A DNA stretch of 64,000 nt from Coprobacillus cateniformis (GCF_009767585.1 NZ_WSNW01000001.1:620001-684000), one strand, 5' to 3'. Shown: positions 43,210 to 53,290, counted from the first letter of the stretch. Made by a program: numbers and translations. The notes: generated from the letters alone by a model not told the origin.

Positions 43210-46200
43210 TTAAACTTCATTGAATTCTTTTACGTAATCTAAATCAAATGATCGATAATTAAAACCATCACCTTCATCATAAATCCTAATGGTTTGTTCG
43301 CCAGCACTTAATTTCACAAGAACTTTGTCACTATTTACAAAATTCCCCCAATCACCTGTTTGTGTAATTTGAACTTTTCCAAGTTCAGTAACTGACTGAC
43401 TTGTACTTTTCACATAAGATGTTTGATTATTAATTAATTGTAATATCGCATTAGCATGAGACCCACCATTATATGCTGCATTTATACTAAACTGATAATA
43501 TCCATCTTTTTTCACATTTATATGATAGTCTTGATATGCTCCTGATTCTGAACATCCAATATTAGCAATACCATTTTTAGTCTCAATACCCCAACCTTTT
43601 GTTTTAGAACCATCAATTAACTGGTTAACAACAATCGTTGTGTTACCCTGAACTTCAATGGCTGATTGAACTTTTGCTATTCTGATATGATCAATCTTAA
43701 ATCCATCATTATAATTATTCATTTCAAAACGAAGTGTTTGTTTGCCTTCTTTCAAATCTAATGTATGCCAATAACCAAGTTCATTTCCCCAGAATTTATG
43801 AAATGAAATACTCTCAAGATTATCAGTAGCCAGCCCTAATCCACCACTTATCTTTAATCCATTTGCAACTGCTTCTGTATTTGTAATATCATAATAAATT
43901 GTATATTTTCCAGCTGTTTGTATATCTAAGAAAAAGTCTATATAATTTCCTTTTGCTGGCTGATTGACAAGACTTCCTTTATGACGATAAGCCAAACTTT
44001 CTGTTAAGTCAACTGGATTGTTATTCCCAACTGGTATAGTGGGTGGCAATTGATCAGTCTGTTTAAATATTAATTCTTTTTCAAGTGATAGAACACCATC
44101 ACTATAACCATCTGGAGTTATAATAATTGTCCCTTTACAATCATTATACATAGGTTTCCATTGCAATGTAATACTTAATAAACGTGAAGATACTTTGGTT
44201 ACTTTTTGAATTGTGACATATTGGGTAATCTCACCAGCTAAAGTGACATGATGAATAACATCTTCTTTAAATGTTCCACCTTGAATACTCATATTAAAAG
44301 TATCCTGATGATAAGGAATTTCAGACATAGATGTTAAAGTTTCTATATCATCAATAGCTTTAATCAAAATATAGTCTTCTAATGATGTTCCAACTATACC
44401 TCCAAACTCACTGGCATCTACTTTTAATAAAATACTCAAATCATTATCAAAATCTTGTTCTATCTCACCTTGTAAGACAATTTTAGCATTTGTATCATCA
44501 ATTCTCTGGACTTCATAATCAACACCTTTTGGAAAATTGAGATGCCATGCATTCTTTGTAAGATTTAATGCAAAGGATCCACCAATCAGATGAACATTAA
44601 TAACATGACCATGAAGTTGTCTCTCAATCAGTTCATCACTTTGAAGAGACATTGCCTGTCCAATGACAACACCTTTAAAGTTAGTTTCACCGGCTTTAAA
44701 TTTTATTCTCATTGTATAATGACCTTCGTCTAAATGAAGTCTTTTGATTTGATGTGTATAAAGGTTTGTTCCACCTGTATTGGTGAAATCAATTTCACCT
44801 AAATTTGATACCTGGTTATTCATATCAATCTTATCAATCCAAACACCACTATTATTTTGACTTGTAGCAACTTCAAAATCAAAGTCATAATCTCCAGCCT
44901 TTAGAACATTCACTTTATAATCAAGATAGTAGTCCCTATCAATAAAACCAAAATTTTCACTTTCCAAAACACAACCACTTTTATTAAAATAGTTTGTTGT
45001 ATCTAATTTGCCTGGCAGAGACTGAATCTCACGAGCTGGTATAAATCTTACATCTTTAAAATTTATTCCTGCTTCTGGAAAAGATAATGTGATATTCTGT
45101 AGCCCTGTTTCACTCAATGTTATATATGTTTGAATAGTAGAATAGGTACTCCATTCAGCATTATCCCAATATACATATCTGCGTGCATGAGTTCGACCTA
45201 ATTCTTTGTTTCCCTGTGAAATAACAACTGGAAAATCCTTATGCCACTCTCCTCCGACAGCAACATCAAATTCTACTCGATAAGTCCCTGCCTGTTTAAC
45301 ATTAACTGTATAATTGACTTTTGTTGTTGAATCAATATAGCCTAATTCACCATTATTAATGACTCCTGATCCTTCAATGATGGCATCATTCAGTGTTAAA
45401 TCATCAGTAATATTTTTAAATTGGTTGCCATCCACTGGTTCCCAAATATATGTTGCGACATTCCCAGCTGGTAAAGTTGCATTAAATTGAGTTCCATGAC
45501 TGATAACTTTAAAATTCTGAGCACTTCCACTACTATTTGCAACAATCATAATAATCTTTCCAGTTTTCGGATCTCTAAAAGCAACATTTGTGACTGTAGA
45601 TGTATTTCCATTCGTAGATAAAATACGTTCATAGCCTGGTCGAACATATTTTGTAAATTGTCCAATCAAATAAACTTCTGGTGTACACCAATATTTTTCA
45701 CGATGATTAGCATCTTGAACAAACATTGTTGGATCAGGTGTTCCTACCCATTGATGAGGAGCGATTTTGCTATCAAGCATAGTCACCCATGCATTATAAC
45801 TTTCTGAGCCATTTCTAAACCAGCTTATTATATCATTCGCTCCACTTGCCCCCCAAACTGAACGCTCTGTTAAATTCATTGTATACTTATTTTTGTACTG
45901 CTCATAGAGTGAGCCCATTGTTGAAGGAACACCACCATAAGGATGGAATGCTATACCATCAACATTATCACGCCCATCTTGAGTAGCAAATAATTCAGAT
46001 ACATAAGCTTCTGCTCCATCAAAGTTATGATCAAAAGCCCAAACTTTAACATCTTTCTCATCAGTTAATAATACTGTACTCTTGTTAAGTTCTTCTTTTA
46101 TTGCTTTTGCTAACTTAGCTTCTTGTCCCCCTGTTATTAAACAGCTAGGATAATTAATTTCTAACAATGGCTCATTTTGTAGTGTCATTGCATAAAGTGG

Positions 46201-49200
46201 AATACCTTCCTTTTTATATTCTTCTATAAAGCGTACATAATATTTTGCTAAATCTTGAATATATCTGTCATTAAGTTGACCACCTTTTAATAGAAGTCCA
46301 TTGTTAGGATAAGACGAACTCGCTGAAGTTGGCAATTTCATCCATCCTGGTGGTGTCCAAGAAGAGGCAAAGAACTTTAAATCCTTTTCAACTCCGCATT
46401 CTTGAGCAATCTGTTGGATCTCTTTAATGACTTGAATAATACCATAGTCTCTATCCTTTTGAATACTAAAACCATGTCCAGTAGAGTTGTCCCAATCTGG
46501 ATTTCCATTTAATTCTGTACCTGTCCCATCATAATAAGTATAAAAATCTCTTCCTGTAAAATCTGCAGTCCCAATAGTAATCCTAAATAATGTATTTCCC
46601 ATACCCGTTTGAGGATCAACCAACTGTTTAATAAATTTTTTTCTGGTTGTCACTGACATCTTCATTAAATTATTCACAGTAGATTCTTCGATGGAAGTCC
46701 CCATTCCTAATACAGATTGATACTTTTGATTATCATCTACCACAATTGTTGTTATGTCGGATGTATCTGGATTCCTTATATCCAAAGGATCTTTTGGAGC
46801 ATTACGATTTTCAATATCTTGATCACCAGCATACCAAGACATATCACCAGAATGTTCTGATGAAGACATAGTTACTTGTACTGCATCTTCTTTAATAAGT
46901 GCACCAGTTCCAATACTTGGCTGATTAGGATTTTCTGGTTCAATATATTGATCATCAAATTTGATGAATTTAAAATAGTCAATATTTAAATCCTTTGTCT
47001 GTGAAACAAACTTAATTATATGTTGTCCACTAGGTAAAGAAATTTTATCATTCATTTCTATGGCCTCAAATTTTGCCCAGCCACCTGTATTCTTTGCTAG
47101 TGTAGATGTACTATAAGATAAAACATCATCAATATATACATCGAATGCTGCCTTGACATTATCATTTTCAGTTGCAGCATTAAGATTTAATGTATATCTT
47201 GCTTGTTCTGGAACAATAACTTTATAACTAATATCATATCCTTGCCAAAAATATCCAATAGAAGTATTATTATTTTCTAAAATAATACTATTATGCTTTG
47301 TATAATAATTTTCAGCTTCAATAATGCCATTTGTTTGAGCCAAATTAATGACTGTTGGATTATTTGGTGGTGTTTGTGATATAGCAGTGACTTGATTTTT
47401 TGTCAAACCCCTACCATATTCAAACATCACTTTTGTCTGATCAGTAAATTTACTCTCAATATCTTGTGCATACCATGGCCAAGTCATTGTCAAATGACCA
47501 TGAAAATCATAATCACCAAGAAGAACATCAGCAACTCCAGCCCCTTCACTACCTGGCAATCCTGCCATAACAATAGCATCTAAATCATCTACTTGATCTG
47601 CAATTGTAATAGGTCGACCTGTTGTCAAAACAGCAATGATAGGTAGATCAGGATGATTTTTATGAATTCTTTCAATTGTTTCAATATCAGATGATGGTAA
47701 AGATAAATCACGTGCTACTCTATCTCCATTACTTTCGGCATATGGTCTTTCTCCAACGACAACTATGGCCGCTTCATAATCATCGTCTGAAAAATATCCA
47801 TTCGCTGCATAATCAATAATCTGGTCATTTTGAGCCACTTCACGTAATCCTGAGTAAATTGTTGTTCCCTTTGTGATATTGCCTGTTGAGCCTTGCCAAG
47901 TCATAGTCCAGCCACCACATTGAATACCAATGTCATCTGCTGAAATTCCCGCCACAGCAATTTTTTTCATTTTTTTAAGATCTAACATTAATGTAGAGCC
48001 ATTTGCAGTCTCTGTATTTTTTAAAAGTGTTAATGACTTTCTCACTGCCTCTCGCGCAACAGTTCGATGCTGCTGACTTCCAAATTGTGAAAGTAATGTT
48101 TTATCTGCATAAGCCAGTGATGGATTATCAATGAAGTTTAATTCACATTTCACTGTTAATATTCGTTTAACAGCATCTTCAAGTCTCTCCATTGAAATAT
48201 GCCCTTCATTTACAGCCTCAATAATACTATTTCTTGCAATCATCCATTTAGGGCTATCTCCTTCATTGCCATCAATCATTATCATATCCATACCAGCATT
48301 AATAGATTTTATTAATTTTTGCTTATATGAAAGATTACCTTCAATCTGATCAACCCCATTATAATCTGTAATGACAATCCCTTTAAACCCTAGTTGTCCT
48401 TTTAAGATATCTGTAATTAAATCTTTGTTTCCATGACACTTTACATTATCAATACTGTTATAAGAAACCATAACACTTTTCACATCGCTTGCAATTGCAG
48501 CACGATATGGTTTCAACAACTCTTCTAACTGAGAATAAAACAATTGACCATTCACATCACCTTGATTTGTCCCATTATATGTTAAACCCTCTCCAATGTA
48601 ATGCTTTGCTGTTCCTATTGAATGATTCTGAGATAAATCTCCTTGTAACCCTTCAATATAAGCTGAACCCAATTGTGAAGCGACATCAGATGTTTCACTA
48701 AAACATTCATATGTACGACCCCATCTTTCATTTTGAGGAAGCCCTAAAGTTGGGGTAAATGCCCAAGTGGCTCCAATTGCCCTTATTTCCTGAGCAGTAA
48801 TCCTCCCAATTTGTTTAACTAAATCCACATCATTTGCTTGCCCTAATCCAATATTATGCGGAAAAATCGTTGAATCCTTAACATTGTTATTACCATGTAC
48901 TGCATCTACCCCATATAACAAAGGTATCCCAAATGTATCAATTGCAGCCTTTTGATATTCATCAAGACGATTTGCCCAATCTTGAGCAGTATTTCCCTGT
49001 TCTGGTTGCGCACCTCCACCACTTAAAATGGAACCAATATAATACTCTCCTACTTGTTGTGGTGTAATGCTCCTTGTGTCAGGCTGCAAAATCTGACCAA
49101 CCTTTTGTTTTAATGTCATTGATGACAAAATTTCAGAAACTTGTGTTTCAATGCGACTTTCTGCATTTACTGGTATCATAGTACTTGTAATCACCAAAAA

Positions 49201-49233
49201 TGCAGATAACAAACCAACACCGAATTTTTTCAT
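43210..49233 (-). CDS. Secreted multimodular GH3-GH30 enzyme with carbohydrate-binding domains
   Basis: ATG at 49233 follows GGGAAAGGAGTTTATC. The 2007-residue protein starts with a signal peptide (cut near PVNAES, about 24). Next are GH3 N-terminal barrel (about 30-365; nucleophile Asp290 in VITDYNGVDQI), GH3 C-terminal domain (about 400-620) and a CBM6-like domain (about 640-765). GH30 follows (about 835-1270; acid/base Glu1021 in LQNEP, nucleophile Glu1123 in MNLTERS). At least four more CBM6-like beta-sandwiches and a pair of Ig-like domains fill about 1280-2007. There is no sortase motif or SLH domain, so it is probably released. GH3 suggests beta-glucosidase; GH30 suggests beta-1,6-glucanase or glucosylceramidase. 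Both in one chain is unusual. Confidence 0.9.
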   Translation of the reverse strand: MKKFGVGLLSAFLVITSTMIPVNAESRIETQVSEILSSMTLKQKVGQILQPDTRSITPQQVGEYYIGSILSGGGAQPEQGNTAQDWANRLDEYQKAAIDTFGIPLLYGVDAVHGNNNVKDSTIFPHNIGLGQANDVDLVKQIGRITAQEIRAIGATWAFTPTLGLPQNERWGRTYECFSETSDVASQLGSAYIEGLQGDLSQNHSIGTAKHYIGEGLTYNGTNQGDVNGQLFYSQLEELLKPYRAAIASDVKSVMVSYNSIDNVKCHGNKDLITDILKGQLGFKGIVITDYNGVDQIEGNLSYKQKLIKSINAGMDMIMIDGNEGDSPKWMIARNSIIEAVNEGHISMERLEDAVKRILTVKCELNFIDNPSLAYADKTLLSQFGSQQHRTVAREAVRKSLTLLKNTETANGSTLMLDLKKMKKIAVAGISADDIGIQCGGWTMTWQGSTGNITKGTTIYSGLREVAQNDQIIDYAANGYFSDDDYEAAIVVVGERPYAESNGDRVARDLSLPSSDIETIERIHKNHPDLPIIAVLTTGRPITIADQVDDLDAIVMAGLPGSEGAGVADVLLGDYDFHGHLTMTWPWYAQDIESKFTDQTKVMFEYGRGLTKNQVTAISQTPPNNPTVINLAQTNGIIEAENYYTKHNSIILENNNTSIGYFWQGYDISYKVIVPEQARYTLNLNAATENDNVKAAFDVYIDDVLSYSTSTLAKNTGGWAKFEAIEMNDKISLPSGQHIIKFVSQTKDLNIDYFKFIKFDDQYIEPENPNQPSIGTGALIKEDAVQVTMSSSEHSGDMSWYAGDQDIENRNAPKDPLDIRNPDTSDITTIVVDDNQKYQSVLGMGTSIEESTVNNLMKMSVTTRKKFIKQLVDPQTGMGNTLFRITIGTADFTGRDFYTYYDGTGTELNGNPDWDNSTGHGFSIQKDRDYGIIQVIKEIQQIAQECGVEKDLKFFASSWTPPGWMKLPTSASSSYPNNGLLLKGGQLNDRYIQDLAKYYVRFIEEYKKEGIPLYAMTLQNEPLLEINYPSCLITGGQEAKLAKAIKEELNKSTVLLTDEKDVKVWAFDHNFDGAEAYVSELFATQDGRDNVDGIAFHPYGGVPSTMGSLYEQYKNKYTMNLTERSVWGASGANDIISWFRNGSESYNAWVTMLDSKIAPHQWVGTPDPTMFVQDANHREKYWCTPEVYLIGQFTKYVRPGYERILSTNGNTSTVTNVAFRDPKTGKIIMIVANSSGSAQNFKVISHGTQFNATLPAGNVATYIWEPVDGNQFKNITDDLTLNDAIIEGSGVINNGELGYIDSTTKVNYTVNVKQAGTYRVEFDVAVGGEWHKDFPVVISQGNKELGRTHARRYVYWDNAEWSTYSTIQTYITLSETGLQNITLSFPEAGINFKDVRFIPAREIQSLPGKLDTTNYFNKSGCVLESENFGFIDRDYYLDYKVNVLKAGDYDFDFEVATSQNNSGVWIDKIDMNNQVSNLGEIDFTNTGGTNLYTHQIKRLHLDEGHYTMRIKFKAGETNFKGVVIGQAMSLQSDELIERQLHGHVINVHLIGGSFALNLTKNAWHLNFPKGVDYEVQRIDDTNAKIVLQGEIEQDFDNDLSILLKVDASEFGGIVGTSLEDYILIKAIDDIETLTSMSEIPYHQDTFNMSIQGGTFKEDVIHHVTLAGEITQYVTIQKVTKVSSRLLSITLQWKPMYNDCKGTIIITPDGYSDGVLSLEKELIFKQTDQLPPTIPVGNNNPVDLTESLAYRHKGSLVNQPAKGNYIDFFLDIQTAGKYTIYYDITNTEAVANGLKISGGLGLATDNLESISFHKFWGNELGYWHTLDLKEGKQTLRFEMNNYNDGFKIDHIRIAKVQSAIEVQGNTTIVVNQLIDGSKTKGWGIETKNGIANIGCSESGAYQDYHINVKKDGYYQFSINAAYNGGSHANAILQLINNQTSYVKSTSQSVTELGKVQITQTGDWGNFVNSDKVLVKLSAGEQTIRIYDEGDGFNYRSFDLDYVKEFNEV

Positions 49234-49270
49234 GATAAACTCCTTTCCCATTTTATAGTTTAAAATTCTT

Positions 49271-49320
49271 TGGTATGAATTGATTATATACCATTGATTT
49301 TATCTAGTAAAGCGTTTACA
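49271..49320 (-). promoter_or_regulatory. GH3-GH30 promoter with operator and cre box
   Basis: On the minus strand TTTACT (49306-49311) and TATAAT (49284-49289) are 16 nt apart. The -10 lies inside TGGTAT-N11-ATACCA (49271-49293), a likely GntR-type operator. GTAAAGCGTTTACA (49307-49320) is a cre-like site over the -35. Both substrate induction and glucose repression are expected. Confidence 0.7.
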
Positions 49321-49357
49321 TGCATTTATTACTATATATTTGATTCATTCCAATGTT

Positions 49358-49386
49358 TTGATTTTACATATTATTTATGATAATAT
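49358..49386 (+). promoter_or_regulatory. Promoter of the gntR gene
   Basis: TTGATT (49358-49363) and TAATAT (49381-49386), 17-nt spacer. Confidence 0.65.
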
Positions 49387-49419
49387 GATTAAGATAGGAA
49401 AGTGAGGATATGACAAAAT

Positions 49420-50118
49420 ATGACAAAATATGAATTTGTTGCTAATCAACTAGCAGATAGAATTAATAACAATGAATTTAAACATACAAAAAAAATTCCT
49501 ACAGAAGATCAACTTATGCAGGAGTATAATGTTAGCAAAAATACAATTAGAAATGCTATTAAAATATTAACAAAATTAGGTTTACTTTATCCTGTCCAAG
49601 GTAGTGGAATGTTTATTAGGGAAATAAAAAAATATGATACAATTTTTCTAAGTGGAACACGCGGTATTACAAAAGATCATCCTGGTACCCATATTGAGAA
49701 CAAATGCTTGCATATTGAAGTTATTGAAGCAGATGAAAAGATTGCGCAATTTATGTTATGTGAACAAGGAACACCTATTTATTATATTGAAAGACTGCGA
49801 ATTGTGGATGAAGTTCCCTATGCAGTAGAGTATACATATTACAACAAAAACATTATTCATTACTTAAATAAAGAAATTGTTGAATCTTCAATATATCAAT
49901 ACATTAAAGAAGATCTCAAACTCACTTTTGGCTTTGCTGATAAATACATAAGTGCTCGCAAATTGACTGAACGTGAAAGTGAACTGCTAAAATTACAAAA
50001 AGATGATCCTGCAATTATTATTGAAGATAATGTCTATCTTGCTAATGGTACTTTATTTAATTCTTCTCAAATAACATATAATTATCAATTAGCACATTTC
50101 TTTATGACAGCTGAATAG
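49420..50118 (+). CDS. GntR/HutC family regulator with UTRA domain
   Basis: The 232-residue protein has a winged helix (about 1-68: KYEFVANQLADRINNNEF, YNVSKNTIRNAIKILTKLGL) and a UTRA ligand domain (about 85-225: YYIERLRIVDEVPYAVEYTY). HutC-type regulators bind sugar phosphates or similar effectors. It is divergent from the GH3-GH30 gene and likely represses it through the palindrome at 49271-49293. A 10-bp tandem duplication (ATGACAAAAT twice, 49410-49429) creates a second ATG just before the true start. That upstream ATG runs into a stop after seven codons. Confidence 0.87.
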   Translation: MTKYEFVANQLADRINNNEFKHTKKIPTEDQLMQEYNVSKNTIRNAIKILTKLGLLYPVQGSGMFIREIKKYDTIFLSGTRGITKDHPGTHIENKCLHIEVIEADEKIAQFMLCEQGTPIYYIERLRIVDEVPYAVEYTYYNKNIIHYLNKEIVESSIYQYIKEDLKLTFGFADKYISARKLTERESELLKLQKDDPAIIIEDNVYLANGTLFNSSQITYNYQLAHFFMTAE

Positions 50119-50132
50119 TCAATAAAATAGTC

Positions 50133-50170
50133 AAAAGCCTCCTTCTCATTTGATAAAGTTGGCTTTTTTT
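50133..50170 (+). terminator. Terminator of the gntR gene
   Basis: AAAGCC and GGCTTT arms followed by TTTTTATT. Confidence 0.65.
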
Positions 50171-50171
50171 A

Positions 50172-51023
50172 TTAAAGAGATATATTCTGAGGTATTACAA
50201 ATTCAACTGGTCCAGCTGCTCCAGCTGCTATTTCATATTTTTGAAATTTAATGACAATTCTTTTATCTTGATTGATATAAAAAATACGATCTTGATTGAT
50301 AAAATCTTTAATATTAACTTCTTCGAAAAATAAAGAACGTTCTTCTTCGGGATATGCAGATATCTGTTTTCGAATTTCCTGAGTAATAACATCCTGATAA
50401 TTATCACCTAATAAATCTTTTAATGTTAAGATTTTTCCAGTATTCAAATTAATATTATAATACATATATTCTTGATAAGCAGATGCTAATGTTTCTGTTT
50501 TTTCAATTAAAAAAGATACAAAATTATCTTGATAGTATTTAATCTCATAATCTATAGTTATTTCAACAGGCATGAATTCATTAGGATTCCCACCTGTTTC
50601 TACAAAAGCATCATAATATTCTTCTGCTCGTGTTGATGCTTCATCAACAGCACGATCCACCATAGTTTGTATTTCATGATTAACTTTCCTTTCTAACTTC
50701 GTATTCCCTGTATGATTTAATTGAGGAGCATTAATATGAATACTTTTGGTTTTATCAATCTCATCCTGATTGGTAAAAGTTAAGACCTTACATATTTGTC
50801 CTAAATAAGGTATTTGCGAAACAGTTTTTGCAAATACAGTACTCGTATTTAAAAAGACTATAAAAATCAAAAAACAACTTAAGGCTAATTTCATACTCAA
50901 GTGAATTCTTCTTTGACGAGAAGATTGTTTTTCTAATCCATATACAATCGACTTTTGAACTTTCTGATGATAATCATCAGGAATCTTTATATTTTCATAT
51001 TCATCCTTCAATTTATCTTTCAT
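50172..51023 (-). CDS. RsiV-like membrane anti-sigma factor (DUF3298)
   Basis: ATG at 51023 is used, with GGATG upstream; a GTG at 51032 is less likely. The 283-residue protein has a cytoplasmic N-terminal part of about 45 residues and one membrane helix (about 46-65: LALSCFLIFIVFLNTSTVF). An extracellular domain with a DUF4163/DUF3298 pattern follows (DYEIKYYQDNFVSFLIEKTE, LTLKDLLGDNYQDVI, YEIAAGAAGPVEFVIP). RsiV of Bacillus binds lysozyme directly and is then cleaved to free SigV. Its overlap with the sigma gene by 11 bp supports a sigma/anti-sigma pair. Confidence 0.85.
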   Translation of the reverse strand: MKDKLKDEYENIKIPDDYHQKVQKSIVYGLEKQSSRQRRIHLSMKLALSCFLIFIVFLNTSTVFAKTVSQIPYLGQICKVLTFTNQDEIDKTKSIHINAPQLNHTGNTKLERKVNHEIQTMVDRAVDEASTRAEEYYDAFVETGGNPNEFMPVEITIDYEIKYYQDNFVSFLIEKTETLASAYQEYMYYNINLNTGKILTLKDLLGDNYQDVITQEIRKQISAYPEEERSLFFEEVNIKDFINQDRIFYINQDKRIVIKFQKYEIAAGAAGPVEFVIPQNISL

Positions 51024-51510
51024 TGTAGCCACATCCTTTATCTTTTTCTAAATCTACCCTCATCATCTTTAATGCTTTATATAACCGTGATTTAATAGTA
51101 CTCATATTGATATGTAAAGTCAGAGATATTTCTTCAAGAGTCATATCTTCATAATATCTTAAATAAACAATATCTTTATATTGAACTGGTAGATTTTGCA
51201 TAACCTGTTGAACACCTAAAACAGTATTAATATCCATTTGTTTCTGACTGATTTCCTGTTCATTAAAACTCTCATAATTTTTTCTCTTTCTTAAATACAA
51301 TTTACATTCATTAATCATAATTCGATAAAACCAAGTTTTGATATATTCTTTTTTTCGCAAACGTGAATAATTCTCTATTGCTTTCACAATGGCATCTTGG
51401 ACAATATCCATAGCCATAGTAGAATCCTTAACATAAGAATAACAAAATCGATAAAAATCATCTTGATGATCTTGAATAAACTGTATTAAATCAGTTTCTT
51501 CATCAATCAT
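51013..51510 (-). CDS. ECF sigma factor, SigV-like
   Basis: The 165-residue protein has sigma region 2 (about 10-75: DDFYRFCYSYVKDSTMAMDI, VQDAIVKAI, IKTWFYRIMINECKLYLRKR) and region 4 (about 105-155: LPVQYKDIVYLRYYEDMTLE, SMTLHINMSTIKSRLYKAL-type helix). It lacks regions 1 and 3, as in ECF sigma factors. GAGGGGGAGCGT precedes the ATG. It lies between an SGNH lipoprotein and an RsiV-like protein, an order recalling the sigV-rsiV-oatA locus. Confidence 0.88.
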   Translation of the reverse strand: MIDEETDLIQFIQDHQDDFYRFCYSYVKDSTMAMDIVQDAIVKAIENYSRLRKKEYIKTWFYRIMINECKLYLRKRKNYESFNEQEISQKQMDINTVLGVQQVMQNLPVQYKDIVYLRYYEDMTLEEISLTLHINMSTIKSRLYKALKMMRVDLEKDKGCGYNER

Positions 51511-51525
51511 ACGCTCCCCCTCTTT

Positions 51526-52203
51526 TTATTTTGTTATAACATGTTGTGTGATATAATCAATCCATTTTTGATTCATTTGTGTTCTATAATGATATTCATC
51601 ATAAATCATATTTTCATCTAAATATTTATGAGAACCAGTAAGAGCACTTACAAGATCTAAATAAACAATTTGATTTTTTTGACACAACTGCTTTAATAAT
51701 ACATTATAACACTCTATTCTTTCAATAGGCGGTTCTTTTTGTTTTGTTTTTAAAGGGACAATACTTTGTATATAAATTTGAGCATCTGGATGAATACGTT
51801 GAATTTCATCTATAACTTGGGAATATTTATCAATAAATAAACTTGGTGACATCCAATTGACTTCATCACTTCCTAAATCCAGATATACTTTTTTAAAATT
51901 CTGCTGTTTTAAAGCATCCAATATTGTCACTGAATAACCATAAGAATCAATGCATTTTTTTGTGAGCAGAAAATCAAATGATAACTCTTGCATTGTATAA
52001 AACATAGCTGATTGAAATCGTTGATCTTGTCTTAAGCCAAGCATTCTCGAACTTCCTATAAAAACTGCATCATTAAAATATTGGGAATCTGCTATTGCAT
52101 AATCCCATTGTTTTTTTTGATTATTTTGTTGATTCACAAAGATTGTATTCGTGGTACATCCAGTTAATAAACATAAACATAATAATTTCATTAACACTTT
52201 CAT
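51526..52203 (-). CDS. SGNH/GDSL-type lipoprotein hydrolase
   Basis: The 225-residue protein begins with a lipoprotein signal (LMKLLCLCLLTGCTTNT, lipobox Cys about 16). The SGNH blocks follow: FIGSSRMLGL with the nucleophile Ser, the Gly/Asn region LGSDEVNW and the C-terminal DEYHYRTQMNQKW with the Asp-His pair. It is exposed outside the membrane and may add or remove acyl groups on wall polymers. It is the first gene of an operon with the sigma and anti-sigma genes (15 bp to sigma). Confidence 0.82.
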   Translation of the reverse strand: MKVLMKLLCLCLLTGCTTNTIFVNQQNNQKKQWDYAIADSQYFNDAVFIGSSRMLGLRQDQRFQSAMFYTMQELSFDFLLTKKCIDSYGYSVTILDALKQQNFKKVYLDLGSDEVNWMSPSLFIDKYSQVIDEIQRIHPDAQIYIQSIVPLKTKQKEPPIERIECYNVLLKQLCQKNQIVYLDLVSALTGSHKYLDENMIYDEYHYRTQMNQKWIDYITQHVITK

Positions 52204-52430
52204 AATTTAACCTCTTTCAATAACCATTCATATATTAGATACATGAAAACCTAAAAAAGTTTAATTTTTTTTATTTTTTTAATATAATGAACTCTATTAT
52301 AAAAGAAATAATTGAAAATATCTTTTTGAAGTGACATAATCAATTTATATGTCAGACAAAAATGAACAAGAAAAATCGGGAAGAAGAAAAGCCAAACTGA
52401 TATGATATATGTGACAAAGGAGAAGATATA

Positions 52431-53282
52431 ATGAATTGGGTAGAAGGTATAAGAGATGGTATTCAATATATAGAGGAACATCTTGAGGAAGAGATTACAA
52501 TTGAAGATGTCGCAAAACATGTCTGTATATCAAGCTTTTATTATCAGAAAGCATTTAGCATATTGTGTGGTTTTTCTGTATCTGAATATATTCGTTATCG
52601 GAGATTATCATTGGCCGGCAGTGATCTCCTTGCTACGAATCAAAAAATTATAGATATTGCTATGAAATATGGTTATGATTCGCCTGACAGCTTTACCAAA
52701 GCTTTTACTCGTTTTCATGGTGTCACTCCTACTGTCGTAAGGAGAGAAAAGACGATGATAAAGTCTTTTGCTCCATTAAAAATCCAATTAACTTTGAAAG
52801 GTGGTTCAACTATGGATTATAAAATTATTGAAAAAGAAGCTTTTACTGTCATAGGAGTCTCAAGATGCTTTGATGTAGATACAGCATTTCAGGAAATTCC
52901 TCAGTTTTGGAATGAACACTTCCAAGACAATGATACACAATTGAATGGTTTATATGGAGTTTGTATTGATGATGAGAATAAACACAATTTTAAATATATG
53001 ATTGCTGATAATTATCATCCTGAAAAAGAGATACCAGAGGGCTTAGAAACTCACATCATTCCTCGTTTGACATGGGCAGTCTTTCCTTGCAAAGGTCCTT
53101 TACCTAAAGCACTGCAAGATGTTAATCAGAGAATTTTCTCAGAATGGCTACCAAATAATAATACTTATGAAATTTCTGAACATTATAATATTGAAATGTA
53201 TTCAGACTGCAAAGATTTTTCAATGGGAAATCATGATGAAAATTATTATTCTGAAATCTGGATTCCTGTCAAAAAAAAATAA
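52431..53282 (+). CDS. AraC regulator with GyrI-like effector domain
   Basis: ATG at 52431 follows AAAGGAGAAGATATA. The 283-residue protein has the AraC helix-turn-helix pair at the N terminus (about 8-105: ITIEDVAKHVCISSFYYQKA, IIDIAMKYGYDSPDSFTKAF). The C-terminal GyrI-like/AraC effector-binding domain is at about 125-280 (IIEKEAFTVIGVSR, YSEIWIPVKK). This is the Rob/BltR-like arrangement, often tied to drug or stress responses. The target is unknown. A terminator follows at 53291-53326. Confidence 0.88.
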   Translation: MNWVEGIRDGIQYIEEHLEEEITIEDVAKHVCISSFYYQKAFSILCGFSVSEYIRYRRLSLAGSDLLATNQKIIDIAMKYGYDSPDSFTKAFTRFHGVTPTVVRREKTMIKSFAPLKIQLTLKGGSTMDYKIIEKEAFTVIGVSRCFDVDTAFQEIPQFWNEHFQDNDTQLNGLYGVCIDDENKHNFKYMIADNYHPEKEIPEGLETHIIPRLTWAVFPCKGPLPKALQDVNQRIFSEWLPNNNTYEISEHYNIEMYSDCKDFSMGNHDENYYSEIWIPVKKK

Positions 53283-53290
53283 ATATATGA

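Noticed and set aside
50172..51023. Reading the DUF3298 protein as a plain hypothetical
   Set aside because: The single membrane helix, 11-bp overlap with an ECF sigma gene and DUF3298-like C terminus support an RsiV-like anti-sigma factor.
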